Source: Chryseobacterium angstadtii
GTDB taxonomy: Bacteria > Bacteroidota > Bacteroidia > Flavobacteriales > Weeksellaceae
NCBI RefSeq assembly: GCF_001045465.1
Contig: NZ_LFND01000009.1
Span: 1 to 64,000, forward strand
Direction of reading: 5' to 3'
Length of the DNA stretch: 64,000 bases
The position numbers and the translations under genes were made by a program. Below are positions 34,093-43,848 of this stretch, piece after piece. Every line of letters starts with the position of its first letter. Position 1 is the stretch's first letter. The notes under the pieces were generated by a model. It saw only the letters and a program-made list of their open reading frames with translations, was not told the DNA's origin and did no database searches.

Positions 34093-34922
34093 AAAAATAC
34101 ACCTATCCATCGGTATTGACCATAGCCGGATTTGACGGAAGCGGTGGCGCAGGCATTCAGGCTGATATCAAAACAGCTTCTGCCTTAGGCTGCTTTTCAA
34201 CCTCCGTATTAACAGCATTACCCGTACAAAATACACAAGGCGTAAGGAAAATTTACCCGGTTCCTGTAGAAGCTGTAGCCGATCAGATCGAAGCTATTCT
34301 GGATGATATTTTCCCGGATGCGATAAAAATCGGAATGGTTCATACGCCGCAACTGGTAGAAACCATTGTTTCAACATTGGGGAAATACAAAAAAATACCT
34401 CTTGTGTTTGATCCCGTTATGGTAGCAACAAGCGGTCACCGCCTGATTGAAGAAGATACCATAGCCGCTATTACAGAAAAACTTTTCCCCATTGCCGACG
34501 TGATTACTCCCAATATGGATGAAGCCGCTATTCTGGCAAAAATGGACGTTATTACCCTTGAAGATCTCTACGCCGCAGGAAAGAAAATAAAAAAACTCGG
34601 CTGTAAAAGTATACTTCTCAAAGGCGGGCATCAGGAAACCTCAACCATCACCTCTTTATTTTATGATGAACATGAGAATTTCCATTCTTTTGAAACTGTA
34701 AAATTCGATACGAACAATACCCACGGTTCCGGATGTACCCTTTCTTCTGCCATAGCAGCCTATCTGGCTCAGGGAAAGACTTTATATGATTCTGTTTCTC
34801 TGGGACAGCAATACGTCTATCAAGCTATAGAAAACGGAAAAGACGTACAAACAGGACTTGGAAACGGTCCGCTTAATCACTTTTTTAATCCTCAAAAACT
34901 TATTAAAAATGAAATGGTCTGA
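34089..34922 (+). CDS. thiD: Hydroxymethylpyrimidine/phosphomethylpyrimidine kinase
   Basis: A 277-residue ThiD adding two phosphates to hydroxymethylpyrimidine. Family motifs: AGFDGSGGAGIQADIKTASA near the start, LVFDPVMVATSGHRLI, VITPNMDEAAILA and THGSGCTLSSAIAAYLA with the catalytic Cys. Overlaps thiE by 4 bp and tenA by 14 bp. Confidence 0.94.
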   Translation: MKKYTYPSVLTIAGFDGSGGAGIQADIKTASALGCFSTSVLTALPVQNTQGVRKIYPVPVEAVADQIEAILDDIFPDAIKIGMVHTPQLVETIVSTLGKYKKIPLVFDPVMVATSGHRLIEEDTIAAITEKLFPIADVITPNMDEAAILAKMDVITLEDLYAAGKKIKKLGCKSILLKGGHQETSTITSLFYDEHENFHSFETVKFDTNNTHGSGCTLSSAIAAYLAQGKTLYDSVSLGQQYVYQAIENGKDVQTGLGNGPLNHFFNPQKLIKNEMV

Positions 34923-35559
34923 ACAAACCTGGCAAGCTATAGAAAAACGTTATCAGTCTATTCTGGAAATGCCGTTTATCAAAGAATTATCAGACGGTTC
35001 CCTGCCGCAAGATAAATTCAGATTTTACATGGCTCAGGATTCGTTATATCTTGAACATTTCGGCAGGACGCTTTCGCTGATCGCTGCAAAAATTCAGGAT
35101 CTTCAGGATGTACTGGCTTTTATGCGTTTTGCTGAAAATGCTATTGTCGTTGAAAATGCACTGCATGAATCTTATTTTGTTGATTTTGGAGTGACTGATA
35201 AAGGCGTATTAGAACCTGCCTGCCATCATTACATTCACTTCCTGAGAAGTACCGCTGCTCTGGAATCTGTAGAAATAGCCGTAGCCGCAGTTCTTCCCTG
35301 CTTCTGGATTTACAGGGAGGTCGGGGATTATATTTTTAACGATCAAAACACCATCAACAATCCTTATCAAAAGTGGATTGAGACGTATGGCGGTGAAGAG
35401 TTTTCCGTTGCCGTAGATCAGGCCATTGCTATTTGTGACCTACTGGCAGAGAACAGCACGGAGGAGATCAGAGAAAAAATGACTGAGGCTTTCATCATGT
35501 CAACCCGGATGGAATTTCATTTCTGGGAAGGTGCTTATGATTTAAAAGTCTGGAAATAG
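34909..35559 (+). CDS. tenA: TenA-family thiaminase II
   Basis: A 216-residue TenA protein from ATG 34909 (MKWSEQTWQAIEKRYQSILE), which hydrolyses damaged thiamine (aminopyrimidine) for salvage. Features: FRFYMAQDSLYLEHFGRTLS, the active-site Cys in AAVLPCFWIYREVGDYI, and the C-terminal MEFHFWEGAYDLK region. It overlaps the thiD end by 14 bp and completes a salvage-only set: no thiC, thiG or thiH is present here. Confidence 0.92.
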   Translation: MKWSEQTWQAIEKRYQSILEMPFIKELSDGSLPQDKFRFYMAQDSLYLEHFGRTLSLIAAKIQDLQDVLAFMRFAENAIVVENALHESYFVDFGVTDKGVLEPACHHYIHFLRSTAALESVEIAVAAVLPCFWIYREVGDYIFNDQNTINNPYQKWIETYGGEEFSVAVDQAIAICDLLAENSTEEIREKMTEAFIMSTRMEFHFWEGAYDLKVWK

Positions 35560-35576
35560 ATGAACCTATGTTGTAC

Positions 35577-35680
35577 GGGTTCGTGATTCGGGTTCTAAAT
35601 TGAGTGTTGAAGAGTGGTTAATCCGGAAACATTGAATGAATGACAAATACCTTGTGGCTGAGGCCCTCGAAGCCACCAGG
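35577..35680 (+). repeat. Single copy of the composite GGTGGCTGAG hairpin element
   Basis: GGGTTCGTGATTCGGGTTC, then CCGGAAACATTGAATGAA (35623-35640), then a hairpin GTGGCT-GAG-GCC-CTC-GA-AGCCAC at 35654-35676. The same three parts in the same order recur at 47905-48127 and 62943-63160. Only one hairpin arm is present here. Confidence 0.8.
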
Positions 35681-35691
35681 TATAAAATATA

Positions 35692-35723
35692 AAAAGCGGA
35701 TTCAAATTTTTGAATCCGCTTTT
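35692..35723. terminator. Bidirectional terminator between tenA and the TonB receptor
   Basis: AAAAGCGGATTCAAA and TTTGAATCCGCTTTT form a 15-bp perfect stem with a 2-base gap. Confidence 0.88.
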
Positions 35724-35731
35724 GGTATCAT

Positions 35732-38458
35732 TTAAAAATTAAAATTGAGTCGTGAAAACACATACCTTCCGTTCTGCCCGAACTGTGATGTGGAACGCGA
35801 GTAAATAAACTGGTCATTATTCGTAGAAGCTGTAAGGTTTTTATCAGGATAAATATCAAAGAGGTTATTTACGCCTACCGTTAACCCTATATTTTTTGTA
35901 AACTGGTAAGCTAATGATAGATCGGTAATAATTTTGTCTCCAATCTGCTGGTGCTCATTGAATCCGATGATTCCGTCACCATTGGCATCAATCACATCTG
36001 CACCCGTTACCTTTCCGAAATAGGTATTTCTCAAATAAACACTTGCTTTTTTCCATGAAAGTGTGTGTGATAAACTTGCTTTTACTCTTGGAACAGCTTC
36101 TTCCAGATACACTCTTGATTTTTCAGAAAAATAGATTTTTTCAAGACTCGGGGACTGCAATAATCCTGAAGAGTGGATATCTCCTACTTTTCTGGTCTCG
36201 CTTATATTCGCCGCAAAACTGTTATCCAGTTTGAAACCTGAAAATCTTGCATTGTGAGAGATCACAAGGTCGATTCCTTTTGTTTCCGTGTCAATGGCAT
36301 TGGTAAAGAATTGGGCTCCATTAATATCCTGATTATCAAATTTAATCTGTGCGGCTAAAGGTACATCAGCCCGCAGGAACTGGTCTGTAAGGATAATCCT
36401 GTTGTTGATTCTTGTAAAATACCCATCAGCCGTAAAGGTAAGCCCTGCGGAAGGAATTCTGTAGGTAAATCCTAAGCTGGCGGATTTTGAAGTTTCCTGC
36501 TTCAGTTTAGGAATTCCCAGTTCTGCTGCAATTTCTGAATCATTACTGAATGTTCCCACTTCCAGAAGCTGATTGTTGGTGAACAGTGTAGAAGTTACAT
36601 TATAATAAATCTGATGAATAGAAGGCGCTCTGAACCCTGTAGAACCTGCCAGTCTCACATTAAAATCGGGAGTTACTTTGATTCTTGAAGCCAGTTTATA
36701 ATTGAACGTAGACCCGAAATCTGAATAATTTTCATACCTCGCCGCTGCATCTACCAATAACCAGTTAGTAAAATTGAATTCTACATCTGCATAAGCAGCT
36801 ACTGCCTGTCTGTTTTTATCTATTGCATTCGCAGGTTTAAATCCTCCGAAAACCTGTGAACCTCCAGGAAGTGCATTCCCAAAGAAATCCGTTGCTCTCG
36901 GACTTGTATTATTCCATACGCTTCCTGCGGCATCATAAGTGGTATAGGAAGCTGCATCACCCTGTGTTATTTTGAAATTTTCATAACGGTGTTCTGCTCC
37001 GAATGCTACGTTGATTCCATTCCACACATCATATTTTTTAGAGAAATCTAAATTAATGGTGTTCTGTGAAAACCTTAAACCTCCCGCATTAAACTCATTC
37101 GGTGATGCAAAACGCAGTGAAGTGTTCCCTGTATCCTGAATATTATAATTGAATGAATTCTGCCCGAAAGTATTACTGAAATCAATATTCCAGCCGTCCC
37201 AATCTCCTTTAATCCCTGCAGAAAGTGATAAATCCTGAATATCTGTACCAATCTGAGGTAGATAACCGTCTGAATAAATCCCAGTAAACGTTCTGCTCTG
37301 ATTAGGTTTTCTGTAAAATCCTCCGGAAGTTCCATGTCTGAAGCTGTAGCCACCGAAAGAATATACTTTCCAGTTATCATTAATCGGAACTTCAATGTTG
37401 GCAAAAAGCTGATGATTGTTCAGTTTAGACTGCCCTACCTGCATATTGAAATCTTTTCTGTTCTGCCCTCTGTAAGCCAATTCCTGATCTGTAAAATCTC
37501 CTTTCAAAAGCCCTTGCAGAGCACTGATGGTATTGGCCCCCTGAATCTGATTCTGAAGATCCTGAGAAAAATAACTTACCCCTTGTGCATACTGGTGAAT
37601 ATAATTAACAAGCTGTTGGGAATTGGGTACATTATTGATATTCGAAAAAAGAGAAGAAAGGTTCACTCCATCATTCAGAGCTCTTCTTTCGATAGCATTA
37701 TAGGCATTATAAATAGATCCGCTTTCGGTTCCGGCTCTTGAAGTTGGGTTTCTGAACTGTGAAGACCAGGTAATATTATAAAAACCGCCCTTATTTCCGA
37801 TTTTGTTTCCGTAATTAAGGTCGATCTGGATATTCTGTCCGTCAAAATTTCCGGTATGATCATTGGCTGCCGGAGTCAGATTTCCGCCGTAGCTTACCTG
37901 TCCCGTTAATTTTCCGATATCTTTTTTAAGTTCTAAATTGATCACGCCTGCAATAGCGTCTGAGCCGTACTGAGCTGAAGCACCATCACGCAAAACCTCA
38001 ATTCTGTTTAAAGCAAACGAAGGAATCGAGTTCAAATCCGTTCCTACCGTTCCTCTTCCGGGAGTTCCGTTTACATTGACCAATGCAGAGGTATGTCTTC
38101 TTTTTCCGTTCACCAAAACCAATACCTGATCCGGTCCCAGCCCTCTCAGCTGTGCAGGATCCAGGTGATCTGTCCCGTCTGAATTCGTCTGAATCGTGGA
38201 AGTAAATGAAGGCGCTACCGCATTCAAAATCTGTCCTATACTGGATTGAGGAAGCACCACCGAAGATTCTTTTATATTGAAGACATCCACAGGAACCGGG
38301 CTGTCTATTTTGGATCGGGCACCGGCTCTTGAGCCTAATACCACAACTTCTTCTACATTATTGGTTTTTACGCTGTCTTTTACTTTTTCCTGACCGGAAG
38401 CATAGGTTCCGAGGAAAAATAAAACAGAAGCGGATAAAATAGTCTTTTTATTTTTCAT
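35732..38458 (-). CDS. TonB-dependent outer-membrane receptor
   Basis: A 908-residue TonB-dependent receptor. Signal peptide (ILSASVLFFLGTYASGQ), TonB-box-like NNVEEVVVLGSRAG, plug with QLRGLGPDQVLVLVNGKRRH and LRDGASAQYGSDAIAGVINL, then a long beta-barrel ending in RYVFSRLNFNF. It has no carboxypeptidase-like N-terminal domain and no SusD partner, so it is of the iron-siderophore/cofactor type. It is convergent with the thiamine operon, so a thiamine link is possible but not shown. A strong promoter lies at 38498-38528. Confidence 0.92.
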   Translation of the reverse strand: MKNKKTILSASVLFFLGTYASGQEKVKDSVKTNNVEEVVVLGSRAGARSKIDSPVPVDVFNIKESSVVLPQSSIGQILNAVAPSFTSTIQTNSDGTDHLDPAQLRGLGPDQVLVLVNGKRRHTSALVNVNGTPGRGTVGTDLNSIPSFALNRIEVLRDGASAQYGSDAIAGVINLELKKDIGKLTGQVSYGGNLTPAANDHTGNFDGQNIQIDLNYGNKIGNKGGFYNITWSSQFRNPTSRAGTESGSIYNAYNAIERRALNDGVNLSSLFSNINNVPNSQQLVNYIHQYAQGVSYFSQDLQNQIQGANTISALQGLLKGDFTDQELAYRGQNRKDFNMQVGQSKLNNHQLFANIEVPINDNWKVYSFGGYSFRHGTSGGFYRKPNQSRTFTGIYSDGYLPQIGTDIQDLSLSAGIKGDWDGWNIDFSNTFGQNSFNYNIQDTGNTSLRFASPNEFNAGGLRFSQNTINLDFSKKYDVWNGINVAFGAEHRYENFKITQGDAASYTTYDAAGSVWNNTSPRATDFFGNALPGGSQVFGGFKPANAIDKNRQAVAAYADVEFNFTNWLLVDAAARYENYSDFGSTFNYKLASRIKVTPDFNVRLAGSTGFRAPSIHQIYYNVTSTLFTNNQLLEVGTFSNDSEIAAELGIPKLKQETSKSASLGFTYRIPSAGLTFTADGYFTRINNRIILTDQFLRADVPLAAQIKFDNQDINGAQFFTNAIDTETKGIDLVISHNARFSGFKLDNSFAANISETRKVGDIHSSGLLQSPSLEKIYFSEKSRVYLEEAVPRVKASLSHTLSWKKASVYLRNTYFGKVTGADVIDANGDGIIGFNEHQQIGDKIITDLSLAYQFTKNIGLTVGVNNLFDIYPDKNLTASTNNDQFIYSRSTSQFGQNGRYVFSRLNFNF

Positions 38459-38497
38459 ACCCTTACATCAATTTATAGTTTATGTTTTTTTGAGTGG

Positions 38498-38528
38498 CAA
38501 ATGTAAAGTAAATTTATTAGTCTACAAA
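38498..38528 (-). promoter_or_regulatory. TonB receptor promoter
   Basis: On the minus strand TTTG (38525-38528), 19-bp spacer and TACATTTG (38498-38505). The dyad at 38531-38577 abuts the -33 element. Confidence 0.75.
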
Positions 38529-38775
38529 ATCAATAGACTTTTGTTTTATGAAAATTTAAGATAGTTTTCGTCTATTGCGTTTTTAAACACGAATAGCAAG
38601 AATACTTTCACAAATGACACAAATGCGTAAAATGTATTCTTGCTGTTGGTATTTTGAGAGGTTATTTTTTTTAACACGAATGACACTAATATTTTCCAAA
38701 AATGCCACTAGGAAAGTGAAAGATATTCGTGTTATTCGTGAAAAACATTTGTGAAATTTGTGTTTCAATATTTCA

Positions 38776-38811
38776 ATAAAAAAAACGGAGCCCAAAAATG
38801 GAATCCGTTTT
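38776..38811 (-). terminator. Terminator of the helicase gene
   Basis: On the minus strand AAAACGGA and TCCGTTTT form the stem, with T8 following. Confidence 0.8.
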
Positions 38812-38851
38812 AAAAGTAGTATCATCAGCTTTCTCCGCTGAAAATAATCTG

Positions 38852-41182
38852 TTATATTTTCGTAAGCTTAGCGTATTTCAGGATAAGGTTTTTCTCTCCT
38901 TCATGAACGAAAATTACTTTCGCTTTGATATTCTGCGGATCTGTTCCGTCCAGGAAAGAAACTTCCCCGATCCCGAAACGGTCGTGTCTTACTTTGTCTC
39001 CTACTTCAATATCCTGAGAAGAAGCTCCGCTTGGATTGATGATTTTTGCGGTACTTACCGGCTTTAGTTTTCTTACTTCCGGTGCAGGTTGAGAATTATC
39101 TCCTCTGTCAATCGTTTTCTTTTCAACCTTTCTGAAAGACCTTTGTTCCGAAGGATGTTCATCAAAAATATTGGATTTGATTCCGGTATTATTGATAAAT
39201 CTTTTTTCCAGAACCGGATTCAAAAATTCAATATATTCTTCATCAATTTCACTTAAAAATCTTGAAGGTTCCGCATCCGTAATTTTTCCCCACTGAAAAC
39301 GGGAAACGGCATAAGAGAAAAATACTTTCTTTTCAGCTCTTGTGAGCGCCACATAAAAAAGACGTCTTTCTTCTTCCAGATCTTCTCTGGTTGCAGAACT
39401 CATAAAGCTCGGGAAAAGGTTTTCTTCAAGCCCTACTAGGTGTACCACCGGGAATTCAAGACCTTTTGAAAGGTGAATGGTCATTAACGAAACCATATCT
39501 TCCTCCGTATCTTTATCCTGGGTATCTGCAGAAAGAGCAATATTCTCCAGGAAATTCGGAAGGCTCGGATCTCCGTCTTCCAGCTGGATCTGTTCCTCAA
39601 TGAATCCCTGCATAGAGTTCATCAATTCCTGAACGTTTTCCACACGGGAAATTCCTTCCGGAGTCTGGTCATCTTTCAGGAACTTGATCAGTCCGCTTCG
39701 TTTTGCAACTTCCATGGCCACACTGTAAACCGTATCGGTTTTCAGCAATACCTGGAATGCTTTGATCATGGACCAGAAGTCATTCAATTTGGTTAAAACA
39801 CCATTATTCAGTCCTAACTGAGGAGCATACATCGGGATATTACTCAGCACCTGAGAAATAGTCAGATTGTGGGAATCTGCAAATACAATCAGTTTGTTCT
39901 GAGTGGTCTCTCCAATCCCTCTTGCCGGATAATTGATAATTCTCATTAACGCTTCCGAATCATTTTCATTGACCAGTAAACGCAGATAAGCAATAAGGTC
40001 TTTTACTTCTTTTCTCTGATAGAAAGAAAGCCCACCGTAAACCTTGTACGGAATATTTTTACGTCTCAGCGCATCTTCAAATGCTCTGGTCTGAGAGTTG
40101 GTTCTGTATAAAATGGCAAAATCACTGTATTTTCTCTGCTCGGTATTTCTGAGTTCCCAGATATTTCCGGCCACAAAATTGGCTTCATCCGCATCGGAAA
40201 GTGAGCGGTAAATTTTGATCTTATCCCCTTCTTCATTATCACTGAAAACATTTTTCTTAAACTGCTGAAGGTTTTTTGCAATCACCACATTGGCTGCATT
40301 CACAATATTCTGAGTCGAACGGTAATTTTGTTCAAGAGAAACCGTTATGGCATCAGGATAATCTTTTTTAAAGTTTAAGATATTGTAAATATTGGCTCCA
40401 CGGAAGGAATAGATAGACTGCGCGTCGTCTCCTACCACACAGATGTTTTCAAATTTTGAAGCTAATGCTTTTACAATAAGGTATTGTGAATGGTTGGTAT
40501 CCTGGTACTCATCTACCATGATGTACCTGAACCGGTCCTGATATTTCGCCAATACTTCCGGGAAACGGGTCAATAATTCATTGGTTTTCAGCAATAAATC
40601 ATCAAAATCCATGGCTCCGTTTTTGAAACAGGCTTCCACATATTTCTGGTAAATTTGCCCGATGAATTTCATATTTGCTTTTTCATCAGCTTCCATAAGT
40701 TCAGGATTGTTGAAATAGGCTTTTACGGTAATCAGGTTGTTCTTGTAAGTTGAAATTCTTGCCTGAACTTTTTTAGGTTTATAAAGATCGGCATCGAGGT
40801 TCATATCTTTCAATACTTTTCTGATAACATTCAGGGCATCCTGCATATCATAGATGGTAAAATTGGAAGGATAGCCCAGATAATGTGCTTCAATTCTCAG
40901 GATTCTTGCAAAGACTGAGTGAAAAGTTCCCATCCATAAGCTTCTTGCATTGCTGTCTCCCACCACTTTAGCGATACGGTCTTTCATTTCGCGGGCGGCT
41001 TTATTGGTAAACGTCAGGGCCAGAATATTGAAAGGGTCAATTCCGTTGTGGATCAGGTGGGCAATACGCATGGTAAGCACACGTGTTTTTCCGGAACCGG
41101 CTCCTGCAAGCACCATTAAAGGTCCTTGTATAGAAGTAACGGCTTCATATTGTGGTTCATTGAGTCCTTTCAGATAATCCAT
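38852..41182 (-). CDS. UvrD/PcrA-type ATP-dependent DNA helicase
   Basis: A 776-residue superfamily 1A 3'-5' DNA helicase. Motif I GAGSGKTR at residues 27-34, motif II VDEYQDTN, motif III VVGDDAQSIYSFRGA, motif IV QNYRST, motif V TIHLSKGLEFPVV and motif VI LFYVALTRAEKKV. The C-terminal Tudor-like tail (VGDKVRHDRFGIGEVSFLDG) is the PcrA/UvrD RNA-polymerase-interacting domain. It acts in repair and replication-transcription conflicts. It has its own promoter at 41205-41235 and a terminator after it. Confidence 0.95.
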   Translation of the reverse strand: MDYLKGLNEPQYEAVTSIQGPLMVLAGAGSGKTRVLTMRIAHLIHNGIDPFNILALTFTNKAAREMKDRIAKVVGDSNARSLWMGTFHSVFARILRIEAHYLGYPSNFTIYDMQDALNVIRKVLKDMNLDADLYKPKKVQARISTYKNNLITVKAYFNNPELMEADEKANMKFIGQIYQKYVEACFKNGAMDFDDLLLKTNELLTRFPEVLAKYQDRFRYIMVDEYQDTNHSQYLIVKALASKFENICVVGDDAQSIYSFRGANIYNILNFKKDYPDAITVSLEQNYRSTQNIVNAANVVIAKNLQQFKKNVFSDNEEGDKIKIYRSLSDADEANFVAGNIWELRNTEQRKYSDFAILYRTNSQTRAFEDALRRKNIPYKVYGGLSFYQRKEVKDLIAYLRLLVNENDSEALMRIINYPARGIGETTQNKLIVFADSHNLTISQVLSNIPMYAPQLGLNNGVLTKLNDFWSMIKAFQVLLKTDTVYSVAMEVAKRSGLIKFLKDDQTPEGISRVENVQELMNSMQGFIEEQIQLEDGDPSLPNFLENIALSADTQDKDTEEDMVSLMTIHLSKGLEFPVVHLVGLEENLFPSFMSSATREDLEEERRLFYVALTRAEKKVFFSYAVSRFQWGKITDAEPSRFLSEIDEEYIEFLNPVLEKRFINNTGIKSNIFDEHPSEQRSFRKVEKKTIDRGDNSQPAPEVRKLKPVSTAKIINPSGASSQDIEVGDKVRHDRFGIGEVSFLDGTDPQNIKAKVIFVHEGEKNLILKYAKLTKI

Positions 41183-41204
41183 ACTGCAAAAAATTTTGGG
41201 AACA

Positions 41205-41235
41205 CAAAAATAATGTATTCGGAGGAGAATTCAAA
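41205..41235 (-). promoter_or_regulatory. Helicase gene promoter
   Basis: On the minus strand TTTG (41232-41235), 19-bp spacer and TATTTTTG (41205-41212), 22 bp upstream of the ATG. Confidence 0.75.
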
Positions 41236-41298
41236 TTATGAGCCTAATTTATAGGAAGTAAAATATGGAGATGTCTTTTCTGCAGGATCAGGCAGGCC

Positions 41299-42381
41299 TT
41301 AGTCATTAAAATTCTTCGTCACTGTCCATTTTCCGCTTTCGTATTGATAATATTTCACAGGTTGTGAAAAGTATCCGGATTTAGGATTTGAGAAACTAAG
41401 CATAACAAGGAACCCTAATTTTAAATCCTTATCATATTTTGCCGCCACAGAAATTCCAAAAATGAACTCTTGAAGATCAGTGAATTTATTATCCTTTCTG
41501 GTTAAAGACAATTCTTTTGCAGGCTTTTGTGGTGAAACGTAATAAAAACTATTTTCCTGTCCGTCATCAATGATTTTTCCTTTGTAAAAAGGTGTGTCTC
41601 CCGTAGTCACGAAAAAATTATTTTCATCATTTTCCCAGCCAAAAAAGAATTCTCCACCACCAAACGGAGCCGATATAGGAATAATAATCCCGTTTCCAGT
41701 TTTCTTTCTGAATTTGGCAAAATTACTCTTGCTCCAAAGTTTATTAAAAATCTCCGGACCTATTTCTTTTTCATAGTGTTTACAGTTATAATAAGCATCA
41801 TTTCCACATTCAGGTCCGCGACTATTCCTGGATTTTCGCAGAAAAAGAATTTTTTTAGGTTTTAAAAAGAATGCTTTAAAATCCGGATCTTCGCAGATCA
41901 CATCAAAAAGACTATTGAAATTCATTTCACTGAGCTGTTCAACATCCTTTTCGTAACGTATTTTTTCTATTTCATACAGGTTTCCGCAGTCTCTGTTACG
42001 TAAAGGACAGCCCTGATTTTCTGCCATTCCCGGCTGCGTAGGACATGCATCATCTTTATCCAAAATTCCGTCTCCGTCTGTATCAAGCCACGGACAGCCA
42101 TTATTTTCAGCGGGTCCGGCTACATCCCGGCATTGATCATCCTTATCCATAATGCCATCCTTATCTTCATCCGGCCAGGGACAGCCACTATTTTCAACAG
42201 GACCTTTCTCCTTAGGGCACTTATCCAGATAAAAAAGAATTTCATCCCCGTCTTCATCAGAAAGACAGGTCTTTTTGTTCAATTCTTTTCTGCATTTCTT
42301 TAATCCTTCCTGATCAACGGCTTCCTGTGCCTGCATCATTAAAAAGGAAAAAAGAAAAAGTAAAGTATAATAAATTCTCAT
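41299..42381 (-). CDS. Exported protein with thrombospondin type 3 calcium-binding repeats
   Basis: A 360-residue protein from ATG 42381 (MRIYYTLLFLFSFLMMQAQE signal peptide). Residues 45-125 contain three TSP3-like DxDxDxxxDxxDxCP repeats (DEDKDGIMDKDDQCRD, DTDGDGILDKDDACPT), as in OmpA-like surface proteins. The rest, about 230 residues, is an unrecognised domain with Cys residues. It lacks the OmpA peptidoglycan-binding domain usually found after such repeats. Probably calcium-binding and surface or periplasmic. Confidence 0.82.
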   Translation of the reverse strand: MRIYYTLLFLFSFLMMQAQEAVDQEGLKKCRKELNKKTCLSDEDGDEILFYLDKCPKEKGPVENSGCPWPDEDKDGIMDKDDQCRDVAGPAENNGCPWLDTDGDGILDKDDACPTQPGMAENQGCPLRNRDCGNLYEIEKIRYEKDVEQLSEMNFNSLFDVICEDPDFKAFFLKPKKILFLRKSRNSRGPECGNDAYYNCKHYEKEIGPEIFNKLWSKSNFAKFRKKTGNGIIIPISAPFGGGEFFFGWENDENNFFVTTGDTPFYKGKIIDDGQENSFYYVSPQKPAKELSLTRKDNKFTDLQEFIFGISVAAKYDKDLKLGFLVMLSFSNPKSGYFSQPVKYYQYESGKWTVTKNFND

Positions 42382-42481
42382 GTTGGGGCTCAATAGTTTT
42401 ACAAATGAACAAAAAAGTAGAGTAATTATGTAACAAATACTGTGTTTTTGCTACTAATTGATGCAAAACAATTTCTACTTT

Positions 42482-43795
42482 ATGAAAAAGCGACTTCTTT
42501 CTGTTGCGGCAGCATCTTTTTTCGGAATGGTTCTGAATGCACAGCAAATTAAATTCGAAGAATATGACCTGCCAAACGGCCTTCACGTAATTCTTCATCA
42601 GGATAATTCTGCACCTGTAGTCACCACCGGCGTTATGTACCATGTAGGTGCGAAGGATGAAGTAAAAGGAAGAACGGGTTTTGCCCACTTCTTCGAGCAT
42701 CTTTTATTTGAAGGAACCCCCAACATCAAAAGAGGTGAATGGTTTAAAATCGTTTCTTCAAACGGAGGACAGAACAACGCGAACACTACGAATGACAGAA
42801 CGTATTACTACGAAACATTCCCTTCCAACAACGAGCAGCTTGGTCTTTGGATGGAAGCTGAAAGAATGCGTCATGCTGTCATCAATCAAGTGGGAGTAGA
42901 TACCCAGAGAGAAGTTGTAAAAGAAGAGAAAAGATTAAGAATGGACAACCAGCCTTATGGAAATCTTTTCCCAACCATTCAGAAGAATCTGTTTACCAAT
43001 CACCCGTACAACTGGCCTACGATCGGTTCTATGGAAGATCTTAATTCTGCAAAGCTTGAAGAATTCCAGGCTTTCTATAAAAAATATTATGTTCCGAACA
43101 ACGCGACATTAGTGGTTGCAGGAGACATCAAGCCTGAGCAGACCAAAAAATGGATTCAGGAATATTATGGAGGAATTCAGAAAGGAACTCTTTATCCGAA
43201 AGATTTCCCGAAAGATGCTCCAATCACTCAGGAAAAAGAAGTAACGGCTACAGATCCGAATATCCAGCTTCCTGCTTATATTTTTGCTTACAGAACTCCT
43301 GCTAATAAAGAAAAAGATGCCTATGTTCTGGATATGCTTTCTTCTTATCTGAGCAATGGTAAATCTTCTGTTTTATACAAAAAACTGGTAGATCAGGATA
43401 AAAAAGCGCTTGCTGTACAGGCTTTCAACCAGGGGCTTGAAGATTACAGTATTTTTGCCTTTTTTGCTATCCCGATGGGACAAACAACGAAACAGACTTT
43501 ACAGACTGACATTGATGCAGAAATCAAAAAGCTACAAACAACTCTGATCTCTGAAGAGGATTATCAGAAGCTTCAGAACCAGTATGAGAATCAGTTTGTG
43601 AATGCCAATTCAAGTATTCAGGGAATTGCTGCTTCATTGGCTACCAACCATGTATTGATGGGTAATACCAATTTAATCAACAAGGAAATAGACATCTACA
43701 GATCTATCACAAGACAGGATCTGCAGAACGCAGCGAAAAAATACCTGAACTCCAATCAAAGAGTGATTATTAATTACGTTCCTGAAAAAAAGTAA
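42482..43795 (+). CDS. M16 zinc metallopeptidase, catalytic subunit
   Basis: A 437-residue insulinase-family (M16) peptidase from ATG 42482 with signal peptide. The inverted zinc motif HxxEH is at residues 69-73 (HFFEH), and the distal Glu lies about 75 residues on. Together with the following gene it forms the two-subunit arrangement of M16B enzymes: this subunit holds zinc, the partner holds the R/Y pair. Predicted to be periplasmic and to degrade small peptides. Confidence 0.93.
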   Translation: MKKRLLSVAAASFFGMVLNAQQIKFEEYDLPNGLHVILHQDNSAPVVTTGVMYHVGAKDEVKGRTGFAHFFEHLLFEGTPNIKRGEWFKIVSSNGGQNNANTTNDRTYYYETFPSNNEQLGLWMEAERMRHAVINQVGVDTQREVVKEEKRLRMDNQPYGNLFPTIQKNLFTNHPYNWPTIGSMEDLNSAKLEEFQAFYKKYYVPNNATLVVAGDIKPEQTKKWIQEYYGGIQKGTLYPKDFPKDAPITQEKEVTATDPNIQLPAYIFAYRTPANKEKDAYVLDMLSSYLSNGKSSVLYKKLVDQDKKALAVQAFNQGLEDYSIFAFFAIPMGQTTKQTLQTDIDAEIKKLQTTLISEEDYQKLQNQYENQFVNANSSIQGIAASLATNHVLMGNTNLINKEIDIYRSITRQDLQNAAKKYLNSNQRVIINYVPEKK

Positions 43796-43848
43796 TCATT
43801 TAAAAACTTCAGGTTTAAAAAATGATTATTAAAATTAAATTTTTACAA

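Larger units (their letters stand above)
38459..38851. other. Intergenic region with receptor promoter, dyads and repeat text
   Basis: No gene. From left to right: the receptor promoter (38498-38528), a dyad CAATAGAC/GTCTATTG (38531-38577) directly upstream of it, repeat-like text with AGCAAGAATAC/GTATTCTTGCT arms (38595-38644) and AACACGAAT/ATTCGTGTT arms (38673-38733), and the helicase terminator (38776-38811). Confidence 0.7.

Noticed and set aside
35732..38458. Thiamine-specific assignment of the large TonB receptor
   Set aside because: It is convergent with the thiamine operon, has its own promoter and no TPP riboswitch, so ligand assignment would be guesswork.
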